This document shows, piece after piece, positions 43,155-52,385 of a DNA stretch of 64,000 bases. The notes under the pieces are model-generated. The model saw only the letters and a program-made list of their open reading frames with translations. It had not been told where the DNA came from and made no database searches. Origin of the DNA: Providencia rettgeri (GTDB lineage Bacteria > Pseudomonadota > Gammaproteobacteria > Enterobacterales > Enterobacteriaceae). Position numbers and translations under genes: made by a program. Position 1 is the stretch's first letter. Each line of letters opens with the position of its first letter. The stretch lies in assembly GCF_001874625.1 (NCBI RefSeq), contig NZ_CP017671.1, forward strand, positions 1,178,001-1,242,000, in the 5' to 3' direction.

Positions 43155-43721
43155 AAATTTTCTCTGTAAAAATGTTACGTTTGGCAATTTATAATTATTA
43201 GGTTTTAAAACTTTTATTAGAGTTTTTGAGAGCTAATCAATTGGAATGGAAGATGGGATTGAATGTACTAATGACCGCAGCTAGAAAGGATCTTACCCGC
43301 CATTAATCACACCTAACTACAATTCGTCGGAAGATTACCACTTTCACTGGTTAATAAAAAATGACTTAAGTCACATATCTGATATAAAAGTTAAACAAAG
43401 GTAAATTTTATGCGTCAAATGTTGACCTATTTTAACTGTAAGGAACTAAATTTGTTATTTGTCGGATAATGATGATTTGTAAAAGGCAGGCAATGAAAAG
43501 AAATTTTTCAGCTAATAACCAGCATGAAAATATGGAAAATTTATAAAAATAGCGCGTGTAGAGAGAGATGTATGGATTTATTCGTGGAATGCCAAATTGT
43601 TTCTATTTAAGTTTTTAATAAAAATAATAAACCAAAATAGCATGGCATCGCGTTGATATTATAGGAGAAAATCAATCAGTAAACTGAGATAGGAAAAATG
43701 AAAGAAGGAAGTGAAGAAAGA
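43155..43721. other. dctA upstream region, no gene
   Basis: No credible coding sequence. It holds the dctA control region with the CRP-like site and the 3' flank of the tRNA operon, in which I could not find a clear terminator. Confidence 0.5.
43360..43375 (-). promoter_or_regulatory. CRP-like site upstream of dctA
   Basis: On the minus strand it reads TGTGACTTAAGTCATT, 8 of 10 positions of TGTGA-N6-TCACA. E. coli dctA is CRP-activated; distance to the start codon is about 210 nt, so a long leader would be needed. Confidence 0.45.
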
Positions 43722-43796
43722 TGGCTGGGGTACCAGGATTCGAACCTGGGAATGCCAGGATCAAAACCTGGTGCCTTACCGCTTGGCGATACCCCA
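43722..43796 (-). tRNA. tRNA-Gln (anticodon TTG)
   Basis: 75 nt including encoded CCA; starts TGGGGTATCGCC, anticodon loop TTTTGAT, T arm GGTTCGAATCC. Last gene in the tRNA operon. Confidence 0.97.
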
Positions 43797-43827
43797 ATCT
43801 TAAATTTTGTTCTACCAAGAAGGTAGA

Positions 43828-43912
43828 TGGTGCGGGAGACAAGACTTGAACTTGCACACCTTGCGGCGCCAGAACCTAAATCTGGTGCGTCTACCAATTT
43901 CGCCACTCCCGC
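43828..43912 (-). tRNA. tRNA-Leu (anticodon TAG)
   Basis: 85 nt with a long variable arm and encoded CCA; starts GCGGGAGTGGCG, anticodon loop TTTAGGT. Identical to the copy at 44259-44343. Confidence 0.97.
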
Positions 43913-43918
43913 AAACAA

Positions 43919-43995
43919 TGGTGGCTATGACGGGATTCGAACCTGTGACCCCAACATTATGAGTGTTGTGCTCTAACCAGCTGAGCTACATAGCC
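43919..43995 (-). tRNA. tRNA-Met elongator (anticodon CAT)
   Basis: 77 nt with encoded CCA; starts GGCTATGTAGCTCAG, anticodon CAT. It begins with a standard G-C acceptor pair, so it is elongator rather than initiator type. Confidence 0.95.
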
Positions 43996-44046
43996 ATTTT
44001 ATGTTTTTCAAAATGAAGTTTTTGACAATCTAGATAGGATAGTAGA

Positions 44047-44121
44047 TGGCTGGGGTACCAGGATTCGAACCTGGGAATGCCAGGATCAAAACCTGGTGCC
44101 TTACCGCTTGGCGATACCCCA
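44047..44121 (-). tRNA. tRNA-Gln (anticodon TTG)
   Basis: 75 nt, same sequence as the copies at 43722 and 44153. This copy has no Leu/Met partners of its own. Confidence 0.97.
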
Positions 44122-44152
44122 TCCGGGAATTCTACTACAGATTGTATTAAGA

Positions 44153-44227
44153 TGGCTGGGGTACCAGGATTCGAACCTGGGAATGCCAGGATCAAAACCT
44201 GGTGCCTTACCGCTTGGCGATACCCCA
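44153..44227 (-). tRNA. tRNA-Gln (anticodon TTG)
   Basis: 75 nt with encoded CCA; identical to the 43722 copy and exactly 431 nt from it. Confidence 0.97.
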
Positions 44228-44258
44228 ATCTTAAATTCAATGCTACCGAGAAGGAAAA

Positions 44259-44343
44259 TGGTGCGGGAGACAAGACTTGAACTTGCACACCTTGCGGCGC
44301 CAGAACCTAAATCTGGTGCGTCTACCAATTTCGCCACTCCCGC
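44259..44343 (-). tRNA. tRNA-Leu (anticodon TAG)
   Basis: 85 nt, long variable arm, anticodon TAG, encoded CCA; 431 nt from its twin. Confidence 0.97.
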
Positions 44344-44349
44344 AAATAA

Positions 44350-44426
44350 TGGTGGCTATGACGGGATTCGAACCTGTGACCCCAACATTATGAGTGTTGT
44401 GCTCTAACCAGCTGAGCTACATAGCC
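44350..44426 (-). tRNA. tRNA-Met elongator (anticodon CAT)
   Basis: 77 nt, first gene of the operon, 40 nt downstream of the -10 box; 431 nt from its twin. Confidence 0.95.
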
Positions 44427-44465
44427 ATCTTTTTTTGCATAACCTTCGTCGGCGTTGCGGGGCGC

Positions 44466-44494
44466 ATTATGCTAATTACAGACACGACAGTCAA
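44466..44494 (-). promoter_or_regulatory. Promoter of the tRNA operon with stringent-type discriminator
   Basis: On the minus strand TTGACT (44489-44494), 17 nt, CATAAT (44466-44471), then GCGCCCCGC. The GC-rich discriminator is typical of promoters shut down by ppGpp. Confidence 0.85.
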
Positions 44495-44755
44495 CAGCTT
44501 TTTGCACTATTTTTCAGAAAATGCGTCTGTTTGTCTGATGAATAATCATTTTGTCGATAAAGCCAGCAAAAAACAAGCCCATATTTGAAAAAATCTTTTT
44601 CGGGAGGATCAAGATGGAAGGGGAATTATTCGAATGATAGCAGCGTTGAAAACGTATACTTAGTGAAAACAGAGTGGAACCCAGCTTTAAAATTTAAGTT
44701 ATTTAAGTTTAATCAATCCAATGAATTGCTGAGTTTTCGCGTTAGGGGAAAACAA

Positions 44756-44780
44756 AAAAGCAGGCATAAAACCTGCTTTT
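44756..44780 (-). terminator. Intrinsic terminator of nagBAC
   Basis: Stem AAAAGCAGG / CCTGCTTTT with a 7-nt loop; on the minus strand it is followed by a T-rich tail, 20 nt after the nagC stop. Confidence 0.85.
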
Positions 44781-44800
44781 ATGAAAAATAAACGGAGAAA

Positions 44801-46024
44801 TTAATTTTCAAATAATTTTTGCAGTAACTCACCATTAAGCATAGCTCGTTTGGTGAGGGCAAATGCGCCTATTGCTGAGTTATGGACAAGTTGTGATGTG
44901 ACAATAGGTAAGTTTTCTCTAAAACCTTTAAGGGCTTGAGTGTCAATGCAGCTTTGGATCGCCGGAATAAGAACCAATTCGGCTTCTGTGATGTCACCTG
45001 CAATAACCACTTTTTCAGGGTTGAAGAGGTTTATTGAAATAGCAATGGCTTTACCGATCTGACGACCGACATGTTGGATGACTTCAGTCGCTAGCGGGTC
45101 ACTTTTGTTGGCCGCTTGGCAGATATGAGAAATTGTACAGGTTTCTGCGGTCAGAGAACTTGAATAACCTTGTTCTAGGCGCTGTCTTACGCGGGCTTCG
45201 ATAGCTTGGTTTGAGGCAATGGTTTCTAAGCAACCAAAATTACCACAGTGGCATAGTTCACCCAGTGGGTCTACTTGGATGTGACCAATCTCCCCTAAGT
45301 TCCCACGGTGATTGAGCAGGATTTCTTTGTTAATAACTAAGCCTGCTCCAGCGCCTCTGTGGATACGTACTAGAAGTGAGTCCTCACAATCACGGGTTGC
45401 ACCAAAATAGCTCTCAGCAAGGGCTAGGCTGCGAATATCGTGGCCAGCATAGCAAGTGATATTAAAATGTGATTGTAAATTATCAATAAGGTGCCAGTTA
45501 TCAACTTTAATATGCGGCATGTAATAGACAATACCGCTGTGAGGGTTAACCAACCCCGGAAGGATAACAGAAATTGCGATTAACTCTTTAAGGCGACGAT
45601 GGTTTTTATCAATAAAGTCTTCAAGGGCAGCAATTAACTTTTCTTCGACAGCCTGCTGAGAAGGCGCTGTAATAGGATAATGACCATCAATAATCATTTT
45701 ACCACCTAAGTCGTATAAGGCTATGGTGGCATCATAGCGCCCTAAACGGACACCAATAGTATGGAAATTTTTATGTTCAGAAACAATTGAAATGGCACGG
45801 CGGCCCCCAGTGGAGGCCTGCTGGTCAACTTCCTTGATTAAACCACGTTCGAGTAGTTGGCGAGTGATCTTAGTCACACTGGCTGGGGCAAGCTGGCTTT
45901 GCTCCGCTATTTGAATTCTTGATATCGGACCTTGTTGGTCAATCAAGCTATAAACGACGGCACTATTTAATTGTTTGACGAGATCAATATTACCAATTTG
46001 CTTTAGCGAGTGGCTTTGATTCAT
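44801..46024 (-). CDS. nagC: N-acetylglucosamine repressor NagC
   Basis: ROK-family repressor of the nag regulon, induced by GlcNAc-6-phosphate. It has 407 aa (E. coli 406). An N-terminal winged helix (IAEQSQLAPASVTKITRQLLE) is followed by a ROK domain with GRLGRYDATIALYD-like nucleotide-binding sequence and the zinc motif CHCGNFGCLETIAS. It is the last gene of nagBAC, 11 nt after nagA. Confidence 0.96.
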   Translation of the reverse strand: MNQSHSLKQIGNIDLVKQLNSAVVYSLIDQQGPISRIQIAEQSQLAPASVTKITRQLLERGLIKEVDQQASTGGRRAISIVSEHKNFHTIGVRLGRYDATIALYDLGGKMIIDGHYPITAPSQQAVEEKLIAALEDFIDKNHRRLKELIAISVILPGLVNPHSGIVYYMPHIKVDNWHLIDNLQSHFNITCYAGHDIRSLALAESYFGATRDCEDSLLVRIHRGAGAGLVINKEILLNHRGNLGEIGHIQVDPLGELCHCGNFGCLETIASNQAIEARVRQRLEQGYSSSLTAETCTISHICQAANKSDPLATEVIQHVGRQIGKAIAISINLFNPEKVVIAGDITEAELVLIPAIQSCIDTQALKGFRENLPIVTSQLVHNSAIGAFALTKRAMLNGELLQKLFEN

Positions 46025-46035
46025 TAGCTAGTTAC

Positions 46036-47199
46036 TCATTTTTTGTAGACTTCGTCTCCGTTAACGTAGGTTGCGAGGACGTTGAAGTCGTGGTTAAACG
46101 CGGTCAAATTCGCAATTTTACCAGGAGCAATCGACCCTAAGGTGTTATCAACTCCAATGGCTCTTGCGGGGTAGAGCGTTGCCATTCTAAGTGTTTCATC
46201 CAATGCAATGCCGACGTGTTCTACACTGTTTTTGACTGCATCAATCATAGTCAGTGATGAACCGCTGAGTGTGCCATTTTCATCCACACATAATCCATTA
46301 CGGTAGTATATGGTTTTACCTGCAAAGATAAAATGATCCATTTCACCAGTTTGCGGATCAATCCCTGCTGGTGCAGTTGCATCTGTGACTAAAATTAATT
46401 TATCACCTTTTAAATGCTTACTGTTGCGAATATTTGCCCATTGTACATGTAAACCGTCAGCAATAATTCCAGCATACACTTCCGGTGTGTCATAAATGGC
46501 ACCGACTAACCCTGGTCCTCGGCCTGAAATATATGGCATAGCATTGAAAAGGTGGGTTGAGAAATTTATACCCGCTTTAAAGCCCAGTCTGGCTTCTTCA
46601 TATGTGGCATTAGAGTGCCCTGCTGAAATAACGATACCCGCGTTTTTTAATTGACGGATATAACCCTGTTCAACCATTTCAGGTGCTAAGGTGATTTTAG
46701 TGATAGCGTCTGCGTGAGAAGCTAAGTAATCAATCATTTGTGCTGTTGGTTGACGAATAAACTCGGGGTTATGTGTGCCTTTTTTGATGACATTAATGTA
46801 AGGGCCTTCTAAATGAAGCCCAAGCGCTTGGTTTTTATGTTCTTTTAAGTATTCAGTCATGACTTCAACGCCATGTTTCATTAGCTCATCGGAACAAGTG
46901 ATCAATGTCGGTAAATAACTTGTGCAGCCTGTGCGCTCGTTGGCTTTTTGCATGATATCCAAGTTTTTCAATGTAACATTTTCTTTATTATCATTGAATT
47001 GAACACCGCCACAGCCATTGACCTGCAAGTCAATAAAACCAGGGGAGAGAATAGCCCCTTGTAAATCATGCTGTGGAATATTGGCAGGCAGTTCAGCGAC
47101 AGGACAAACATCCTTGATGATTTCACCATCAATGATGACAGCATGGTTATCCAGTCTTTCATGACCTGTATAAATAATGCAATTAGTTAGTGCATACAT
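46036..47199 (-). CDS. nagA: N-acetylglucosamine-6-phosphate deacetylase NagA
   Basis: Metal-dependent deacetylase that produces glucosamine-6-phosphate. It has 387 aa (E. coli 382). Conserved parts include [17 protein letters not shown], the Glu metal ligand in [11 protein letters not shown], the His ligands in [10 protein letters not shown] and STHLFNAM, and the catalytic Asp in [11 protein letters not shown]. It lies between nagB and nagC. Confidence 0.96.
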   Translation of the reverse strand: MYALTNCIIYTGHERLDNHAVIIDGEIIKDVCPVAELPANIPQHDLQGAILSPGFIDLQVNGCGGVQFNDNKENVTLKNLDIMQKANERTGCTSYLPTLITCSDELMKHGVEVMTEYLKEHKNQALGLHLEGPYINVIKKGTHNPEFIRQPTAQMIDYLASHADAITKITLAPEMVEQGYIRQLKNAGIVISAGHSNATYEEARLGFKAGINFSTHLFNAMPYISGRGPGLVGAIYDTPEVYAGIIADGLHVQWANIRNSKHLKGDKLILVTDATAPAGIDPQTGEMDHFIFAGKTIYYRNGLCVDENGTLSGSSLTMIDAVKNSVEHVGIALDETLRMATLYPARAIGVDNTLGSIAPGKIANLTAFNHDFNVLATYVNGDEVYKK

Positions 47200-47231
47200 G
47201 GCTTAAAACTCCTGACCTCTGGGGATTTGGG

Positions 47232-47260
47232 TCACCGACCAGCTTTCGCTGATCGGGTGA
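47232..47260 (-). other. Intercistronic hairpin between nagB and nagA
   Basis: As minus-strand RNA, TCACCCGATCAGC-GAAA-GCTGGTCGGTGA forms a long stem capped by a GAAA (GNRA) tetraloop, with one bulged base. It is a probable mRNA stabiliser or processing barrier. Confidence 0.6.
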
Positions 47261-47275
47261 TTGATAAATATAATC

Positions 47276-48079
47276 TTAGTTAAACTTCTCAAGAATTTCA
47301 GATTCTAGCTGTTTGAAATATTTAAGTGTTTTGACTTTCAATTCGAGTGTTGCGGGTTCATCACAAACAATCAGTGCTTTCGGGTGCATTTGCACACAAC
47401 TGATTGTCCACATATGGTTAACAGAGCCCTCAACGGCAGCGTGTACGGCATTCGCTTTATTGGCACCAGTAGCTAAGACCATCAGTTCTTGGGCATCCAT
47501 TAATGTGGCAACACCTACGGTTAATGCAAACTTAGGTACTTGGTTAATATCATTGTCAAAAAAGCGCGAATTTGCTTGGCGAGTTTCTGGTGTTAACGTT
47601 TTAATTCGCGTGCGAGAATTCAAAGATGAACCGGGTTCATTAAAAGCAATGTGGCCATCATTGCCAACGCCGCCCATAAACAGGTTTATTTTACCAAAAG
47701 ATTTAATTTTATCTTCGTAGCGTTGACATTCGGCATCAACATCAGGGGCATTGCCATTAAGTAAGTTGATATTTTCAGCTTGGATATCAATATGATTGAA
47801 AAAATTTTCATGCATAAAGGTATGGTAGCTTTGAGGATGATTAGCTGGAATACCAATATATTCATCCATATTGAATGTTACTACGTGCTTAAAACTCACT
47901 TTACCCGCTTTGTATAAAGCAATCAGTGCCTTATATGTTGCTAGGGGGGTACCACCTGTTGGCAACCCAAGTACAAAAGGTTTCTCTGCAGTTGGATTGA
48001 ATGCATTGATTTTATCAGCGATGTACTGTGCGGACCAGATTCCGACATCATGTGCATTGTTAAGTGGGATTAGCCTCAT
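47276..48079 (-). CDS. nagB: Glucosamine-6-phosphate deaminase NagB
   Basis: Converts glucosamine-6-phosphate to fructose-6-phosphate and ammonia. The start [13 protein letters not shown] matches E. coli, with GAGG upstream; an in-frame ATG 22 codons earlier is discounted. It has 267 aa (E. coli 266). Active-site segments [23 protein letters not shown] and [17 protein letters not shown] are intact. It is divergent from nagE. Confidence 0.96.
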   Translation of the reverse strand: MRLIPLNNAHDVGIWSAQYIADKINAFNPTAEKPFVLGLPTGGTPLATYKALIALYKAGKVSFKHVVTFNMDEYIGIPANHPQSYHTFMHENFFNHIDIQAENINLLNGNAPDVDAECQRYEDKIKSFGKINLFMGGVGNDGHIAFNEPGSSLNSRTRIKTLTPETRQANSRFFDNDINQVPKFALTVGVATLMDAQELMVLATGANKANAVHAAVEGSVNHMWTISCVQMHPKALIVCDEPATLELKVKTLKYFKQLESEILEKFN

Positions 48080-48495
48080 GTCTCTATTACCTCTAATAAG
48101 TCTGTGAAATCTTTCATGTATATATGTATCCCTGATGTTATTCATTAGATATAGGAATACTCGTTATACTTCAAATTTATTGTGCGTTATCACTTGGTTG
48201 CCATGTTATTTTTATCTCATAACATCGTTTCAAGTGTGCTGAGAATATACAGGTTAATGGCTTAAATAAGTTATTTTTAATAATAAAATAAGTTTTCAAT
48301 AATAGCTACTAATTTAGTCATATCAGGAACTCTTTCGTTGACATTTATCACAAATCACACCTATTTATTTTGCATCGCGAAACAATTAATTTAGACTATG
48401 AAATTGATACTCTCAATAACCTAAATTATGATTTAGGTGTGTGAACAAGAAGATCCCGTAAATGGGGCAAAAATAGGGCGATAAAGGGGGAGTTT
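48080..48495. promoter_or_regulatory. nagB-nagE divergent control region
   Basis: No gene. Candidate sites: an AT-rich palindrome TTATTTT...AAAATAA (48271-48291) resembling NagC operators; a CRP-like site GTTGACATTTATCACA (48337-48352, 8 of 10); and a perfect repeat CCTAAAT/ATTTAGG (48420-48437) that would fall in the nagE leader. In E. coli, NagC loops DNA across this divergent region, with CRP activation. Confidence 0.5.
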
Positions 48496-50523
48496 GTGAA
48501 TATTCTTAGCTACTTACAGCGGATTGGTAGGGCACTTATGGTGCCAGTTGCTGTACTACCAGCCGCAGCAATCCTTATGGGGATTGGCTATTGGATCGAC
48601 CCAGATGGTTGGGGAGCGAATAGTGCAATCGCGGCGTTACTGATTAAATCCGGTGCGGCAATTATTGATAATATGTCCGTACTGTTTGCAATTGGTGTTG
48701 CTTATGGAATGTCAAAAGATAAGGATGGTGCAGCTGCACTGACCGGTTTTGTCGGCTTCTTAGTGGTGACAACACTGTGTTCTCCTGCATCTTATTCCAT
48801 GATTATGAATGTTCCGTTGGAAACGGTTCCTGCGGCATTTGGTAAAATTAATAACCAGTTCGTCGGTATCTTAGTTGGGGTACTGTCTGCTGAATTGTAC
48901 AATCGTTACAGTGGTGTTGAGCTACCGAAAGCATTGTCGTTTTTCAGTGGTCGTCGCCTTGTCCCGATTTTAACTTCTTTCTTAATGATCATCTTAGCCT
49001 TCATACTGATGTATGTTTGGCCGGTGGTGTATAACGGTTTAGTGTCTTTCGGTGAAAGCATTAAAGATTTAGGCTCAGTTGGTGCCGGTATTTATGCCTT
49101 CTTCAACCGTTTATTAATTCCTGTTGGTTTGCACCATGCACTTAACTCTGTGTTCTGGTTTGACGTTGCAGGGATCAATGATATTCCAAACTTCTTAGGC
49201 GGTGCTAAGTCTATTGAAGCAGGTCTTGCAACTGTGGGTATTACTGGCCGCTACCAAGCTGGTTTCTTCCCAATCATGATGTTCGGTTTGCCGGGTGCAG
49301 CATTAGCGATTTACCACTGTGCACGTCCAGAAAACAAAGCAAAAGTAGCGGGTATCATGATCGCGGGTGCATTCGCGGCATTCTTTACTGGTATCACTGA
49401 ACCTCTTGAATTCTCATTTATGTTCGTGGCGCCAATACTGTATGTTGTTCATGCATTATTAACGGGGATTTCGGTATATATCGCAGCCACCATGGAGTGG
49501 ATTTCTGGGTTCGGTTTCAGTGCAGGTTTAGTCGATATGCTGTTGCAATCACGTAACCCATTAGCTGTTCAGTGGTATATGTTGATTGTCCAAGGTTTAG
49601 TATTCTTCTGTATTTACTATGTCATTTTCCGCTTTATGATCCGCAAATTTAACCTGTTAACGCCAGGTCGTGAAGAAAGTGCGGGTGACGAAACCATTGA
49701 CGGTTATGACGAAAGCATTAGCCCTGCTGATAGCAGTGACAGCGATATCCAAAAAGAAGCGCGCCAATATGTTGCCGCAGTAGGTGGTAGCGACAATATC
49801 GTCAGTATTGATGCCTGTATTACGCGTTTACGTTTAGGCGTTAAAGATTCAGCAGTTGTTAATGATGCCATGACCAAACGTTTGGGCGCTTCAGGTGTTA
49901 TCCGTTTAAGCAAACAGAATGTTCAAGTGATTGTGGGGACTCGAGCTGAATTGGTCGCAAAAGCAATGACTGAAGTGATTGCAAAAGGCCCAATTGCAGG
50001 TTCTGCGCCAGTTGCAGCGGCAGAAGAGAAAAAAGCCGCAGAGCCTGAGAAAGCAAAAGGTAATGCGATTCTATCCTTAGTTGCGCCAGTAAGTGGTCAA
50101 GTTTTCTCCCTTGACGACGTACCAGATGAAGCATTCTCTAGCCGCATTGTGGGTGATGGTATTGCTATCAAACCAACAAGCAGCGAAGTGTTAGCGCCGG
50201 CATCAGGTACGGTGGTGAAAATTTTCGAAACTAACCACGCATTCTGCCTTGAAACAGAAAACGGTGTCGAACTCATCGTTCATATGGGGATTGATACGGT
50301 TGCACTGAAAGGCGAAGGTTGTGCTCGTTTAGTGGAAGAAGGTGCAGAAGTGACTGCGGGTACACCTATCCTGAAATTAGATTTACCGTTCCTTGAAGCT
50401 AATGCTAAATCAATGATTAGCCCAGTTATCATCAGCAATATCGATGATTTTGCTGGCATCGAAATTTTAGTTGAAGGTGACGTGAAAGCAGGTGAAACCG
50501 TTATTTATAATGTTCTGAAATAA
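48496..50523 (+). CDS. nagE: N-acetylglucosamine-specific PTS permease NagE (IICBA)
   Basis: Transports and phosphorylates GlcNAc using the PTS. It has 675 aa (E. coli 648). The IIC membrane domain covers about 1-380, followed by the IIB domain with the phosphorylated cysteine in SIDACITRLRLGV, an Ala/Glu/Lys linker, and the IIA domain with the active His in VELIVHMGIDTVALKG. The start codon is GTG with AAAGGGGGAG just upstream. A strong terminator follows. Confidence 0.96.
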   Translation: MNILSYLQRIGRALMVPVAVLPAAAILMGIGYWIDPDGWGANSAIAALLIKSGAAIIDNMSVLFAIGVAYGMSKDKDGAAALTGFVGFLVVTTLCSPASYSMIMNVPLETVPAAFGKINNQFVGILVGVLSAELYNRYSGVELPKALSFFSGRRLVPILTSFLMIILAFILMYVWPVVYNGLVSFGESIKDLGSVGAGIYAFFNRLLIPVGLHHALNSVFWFDVAGINDIPNFLGGAKSIEAGLATVGITGRYQAGFFPIMMFGLPGAALAIYHCARPENKAKVAGIMIAGAFAAFFTGITEPLEFSFMFVAPILYVVHALLTGISVYIAATMEWISGFGFSAGLVDMLLQSRNPLAVQWYMLIVQGLVFFCIYYVIFRFMIRKFNLLTPGREESAGDETIDGYDESISPADSSDSDIQKEARQYVAAVGGSDNIVSIDACITRLRLGVKDSAVVNDAMTKRLGASGVIRLSKQNVQVIVGTRAELVAKAMTEVIAKGPIAGSAPVAAAEEKKAAEPEKAKGNAILSLVAPVSGQVFSLDDVPDEAFSSRIVGDGIAIKPTSSEVLAPASGTVVKIFETNHAFCLETENGVELIVHMGIDTVALKGEGCARLVEEGAEVTAGTPILKLDLPFLEANAKSMISPVIISNIDDFAGIEILVEGDVKAGETVIYNVLK

Positions 50524-50548
50524 TTCAGTTTAATATTATAAGTGAGTA

Positions 50549-50578
50549 AGAGGGTGGCTTAGGCCACCCTCTTTGTTT
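50549..50578 (+). terminator. Intrinsic terminator of nagE
   Basis: 10-bp stem AGAGGGTGGC / GCCACCCTCT with a TTAG loop, then TTGTTT. Confidence 0.88.
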
Positions 50579-50621
50579 ATGCAGTTTAAATAAGAAAAAG
50601 ATAATCATATAGGGCATAACA

Positions 50622-50671
50622 AATAATGATAATCAGTATCAATTGAGTCCAGTGTATAAAGAAAATATAAT
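50622..50671 (+). promoter_or_regulatory. Fur box and promoter of the E3-type bacteriocin
   Basis: AATAATGATAATCAGTATC (50622-50640) matches the 19-bp Fur consensus GATAATGATAATCATTATC at 17 positions. Two bases later comes TTGAGT (50643-50648), a 17-nt spacer, and a perfect TATAAT (50666-50671). Fur bound here would block the -35. No CTG-N10-CAG LexA box is present, unlike in most colicin promoters. Confidence 0.75.
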
Positions 50672-50730
50672 TAATTGTTAGCTTTGTGGGCAGTGTTTGG
50701 GATAACACACTCTTTTGATAAGGAACATCT

Positions 50731-52089
50731 ATGCAGCAAAATGATGACATCATGAACATATTGAAGTGTAACCTTTGCCCTAGGTGTGGGGAACAAGATT
50801 GCCCTTTTCTGACATATGATAAGCGTGCTAAACAGATGATGGATGCATTTAGGCGAGGTGATTTTTTAGAAGCACAAAAAATATATATAAAAACATTTGC
50901 ACAAACACTATCTATGCTCAGGGAGGATTTTAAAAGTAAAATAAAAATATATGAGTCAGTAACAGACAGCCTAAGATATAAAATTTTTGATAATCAAGCA
51001 GTAACAATTCCTCCTGTACTTACTTCAGCATTAAATGCTTCTTTATCAACCTTAAAACCGTCCCCTCTAATAATCAGCCATGCTGCACCAGTCAGTACTT
51101 TCAAACTCGGTGTCACCCCTCTTTCTAACAGTGACCCTCTAGGTACTGTTATTGGGCGGTCGGTGGGATTAGGTATTGGATTACTAACATATTCGCCACC
51201 AGCGGGTGCACCCGGAATAGATACATTACATGGCTTTTCAAAACATGATTTTGATTATTTAACAAGGAATACAAATACAGCAAGGACACCCGTTGGGGAA
51301 CAATTAAGAGTACCAGAGGAACGAATATTAAGAGAGGTGAGTCGTAACAAGGGCATTGTTGAAACTTATGCCGTTCCTACAGAGCATATAAGTAATGGAC
51401 AAAAAATTATTGAATTAACACCAACAAATTCACCAGTCGAGACTCGAGTTATACCAGCAATCCCCACTGAACAAAAAGGGCTTTTTAGTTATTCACTGCC
51501 AAATGAACAAAAAGATAGATATATACAGATAGGAAAACCTGAGGTTTTCACAGGTACTCCCTTACCTAACCCGAAGAGATTGAAATCGTTACCTGGTGAA
51601 ATATATGATATTCAACGGCCTTCAGGCATCCCGATTAGTTCACCTTCTTTTCCAACTTCCGTTATAAATTCAAGTTCTAACCCGCAATCTCCTTTTATTA
51701 TTGTTTTTTCTGAGAACATCGGTGTCAAGCCAATTTATATTGCGGCAAGCAAAGGCGGTAAGAAAAATAAAGGGAAGGGAAAAGATGATGAAAGAAAAGG
51801 TGTTAAAGAAAAAGGTCATTCTTATCATCCTGCACCTAAAGTTGATGAAATAAAAGGCTTAGGTGAATTAAAGCCAGTGCAAGGAAAAACGCCAAAACAA
51901 GGTGGTGGGGGACGGCGTAATCGGTGGGTTGGTGACAAAGGGCGTAAAATCTATGAGTGGGATTCTCAACATGGAGAATTGGAGGGATATAGAGGTAGTG
52001 ATGGGCAGCATATAGGTGCATTCGATCCAAAAAGTGGTAAACAATTGAAACCAGCAGATCCTAAACGTAATATAAAAAAATATCTATGA
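50731..52089 (+). CDS. Colicin E3-type rRNase bacteriocin with an atypical N-terminus
   Basis: The C-terminal 100 or so residues match the colicin E3 cytotoxic domain, which cleaves 16S rRNA near A1493. The catalytic set is intact: D411, H414 and E418 in YEWDSQHGELEG and R446 in DPKRNIKKYL. Just before it, HSYHPAPK marks the join with a pyocin-S-like middle region (SPFIIVFSENIGVKPIYIAASKGG), then a Lys/Gly-rich hinge. The first 45 residues carry a cysteine cluster (CNLCPRCGEQDCPF) that looks like a zinc site and is not a known colicin translocation or BtuB-binding domain. It has 452 aa. AAGGA precedes the ATG; the immunity gene follows by 13 nt. No lysis gene is visible. Confidence 0.9.
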   Translation: MQQNDDIMNILKCNLCPRCGEQDCPFLTYDKRAKQMMDAFRRGDFLEAQKIYIKTFAQTLSMLREDFKSKIKIYESVTDSLRYKIFDNQAVTIPPVLTSALNASLSTLKPSPLIISHAAPVSTFKLGVTPLSNSDPLGTVIGRSVGLGIGLLTYSPPAGAPGIDTLHGFSKHDFDYLTRNTNTARTPVGEQLRVPEERILREVSRNKGIVETYAVPTEHISNGQKIIELTPTNSPVETRVIPAIPTEQKGLFSYSLPNEQKDRYIQIGKPEVFTGTPLPNPKRLKSLPGEIYDIQRPSGIPISSPSFPTSVINSSSNPQSPFIIVFSENIGVKPIYIAASKGGKKNKGKGKDDERKGVKEKGHSYHPAPKVDEIKGLGELKPVQGKTPKQGGGGRRNRWVGDKGRKIYEWDSQHGELEGYRGSDGQHIGAFDPKSGKQLKPADPKRNIKKYL

Positions 52090-52102
52090 AGAGGAATAAA
52101 CA

Positions 52103-52360
52103 ATGGGATTAAAACTACATACTCAATGGTTTGATAAGCAAACTGGTGAATTTATGGGTGAAGAATATTCAGAAGATTTTGGAGATGATGATTTTCTGAT
52201 AGATAAAACAATTGCTCCTAAAGATGAAAATATTATTAACAACGGAGTATTTGATTTGCAAAAAGAATGGGTAATTGAAATTCAAAGTCATGTCATTCAT
52301 CAAATTGATTTAGATAAATTTGTGTATCAAGTTTCATTTGATTATCGGGACGAATGGTAA
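52103..52360 (+). CDS. Colicin E3-type immunity protein
   Basis: Small acidic inhibitor that neutralises the rRNase of the preceding gene. It has 85 aa, like ImmE3, with the shared MGLKLHTQWFDK start, GEEYSEDFGDD core and VSFDYRDEW end. AGAGGA lies upstream of the ATG at 13 nt from the toxin stop, so both are on one mRNA. Confidence 0.93.
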   Translation: MGLKLHTQWFDKQTGEFMGEEYSEDFGDDDFLIDKTIAPKDENIINNGVFDLQKEWVIEIQSHVIHQIDLDKFVYQVSFDYRDEW

Positions 52361-52385
52361 TTATTATTCATGTTTGAATGATGTT

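Larger units (their letters stand above)
43722..44426 (-). repeat. Segmental duplication of a Met-Leu-Gln tRNA block
   Basis: The blocks 43722-43995 and 44153-44426 (274 nt each) hold Gln, Leu and Met genes at a constant offset of 431 nt. The Gln-Leu spacer is similar but diverged (AAATTTTGTTCTACCAAGAA against AAATTCAATGCTACCGAGAA), so the copies are not brand new. Confidence 0.9.
44427..44800. other. Region between the tRNA operon and nagC, no gene
   Basis: It contains the tRNA promoter and the nagC terminator listed separately. A 68-codon plus-strand frame in between begins at TTG and crosses the terminator; I do not consider it a gene. Confidence 0.6.

Noticed and set aside
43676..44407. 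Several 60-100 codon frames across the tRNA cluster with repeated peptides such as MQVQVLSPAP
   Set aside because: They are translations of tRNA genes in other frames, repeated only because the tRNAs are repeated.
44585..44791. A 68-codon plus-strand frame between the tRNA promoter and nagC
   Set aside because: It starts at TTG without a good ribosome site, runs through the nagC terminator hairpin and has no recognisable domain.
48165..48240. Possible ERIC remnant in the nagB-nagE region (TTATACTTCAAATTTATTG)
   Set aside because: Only the outer-arm-like start matches; the core CCCTAGTCAC and CACTTGCCGCCT stretches are missing.
50581..50730. SOS control of the bacteriocin
   Set aside because: I looked for a CTG-N10-CAG element before the gene and found none; the Fur box is the only strong site.
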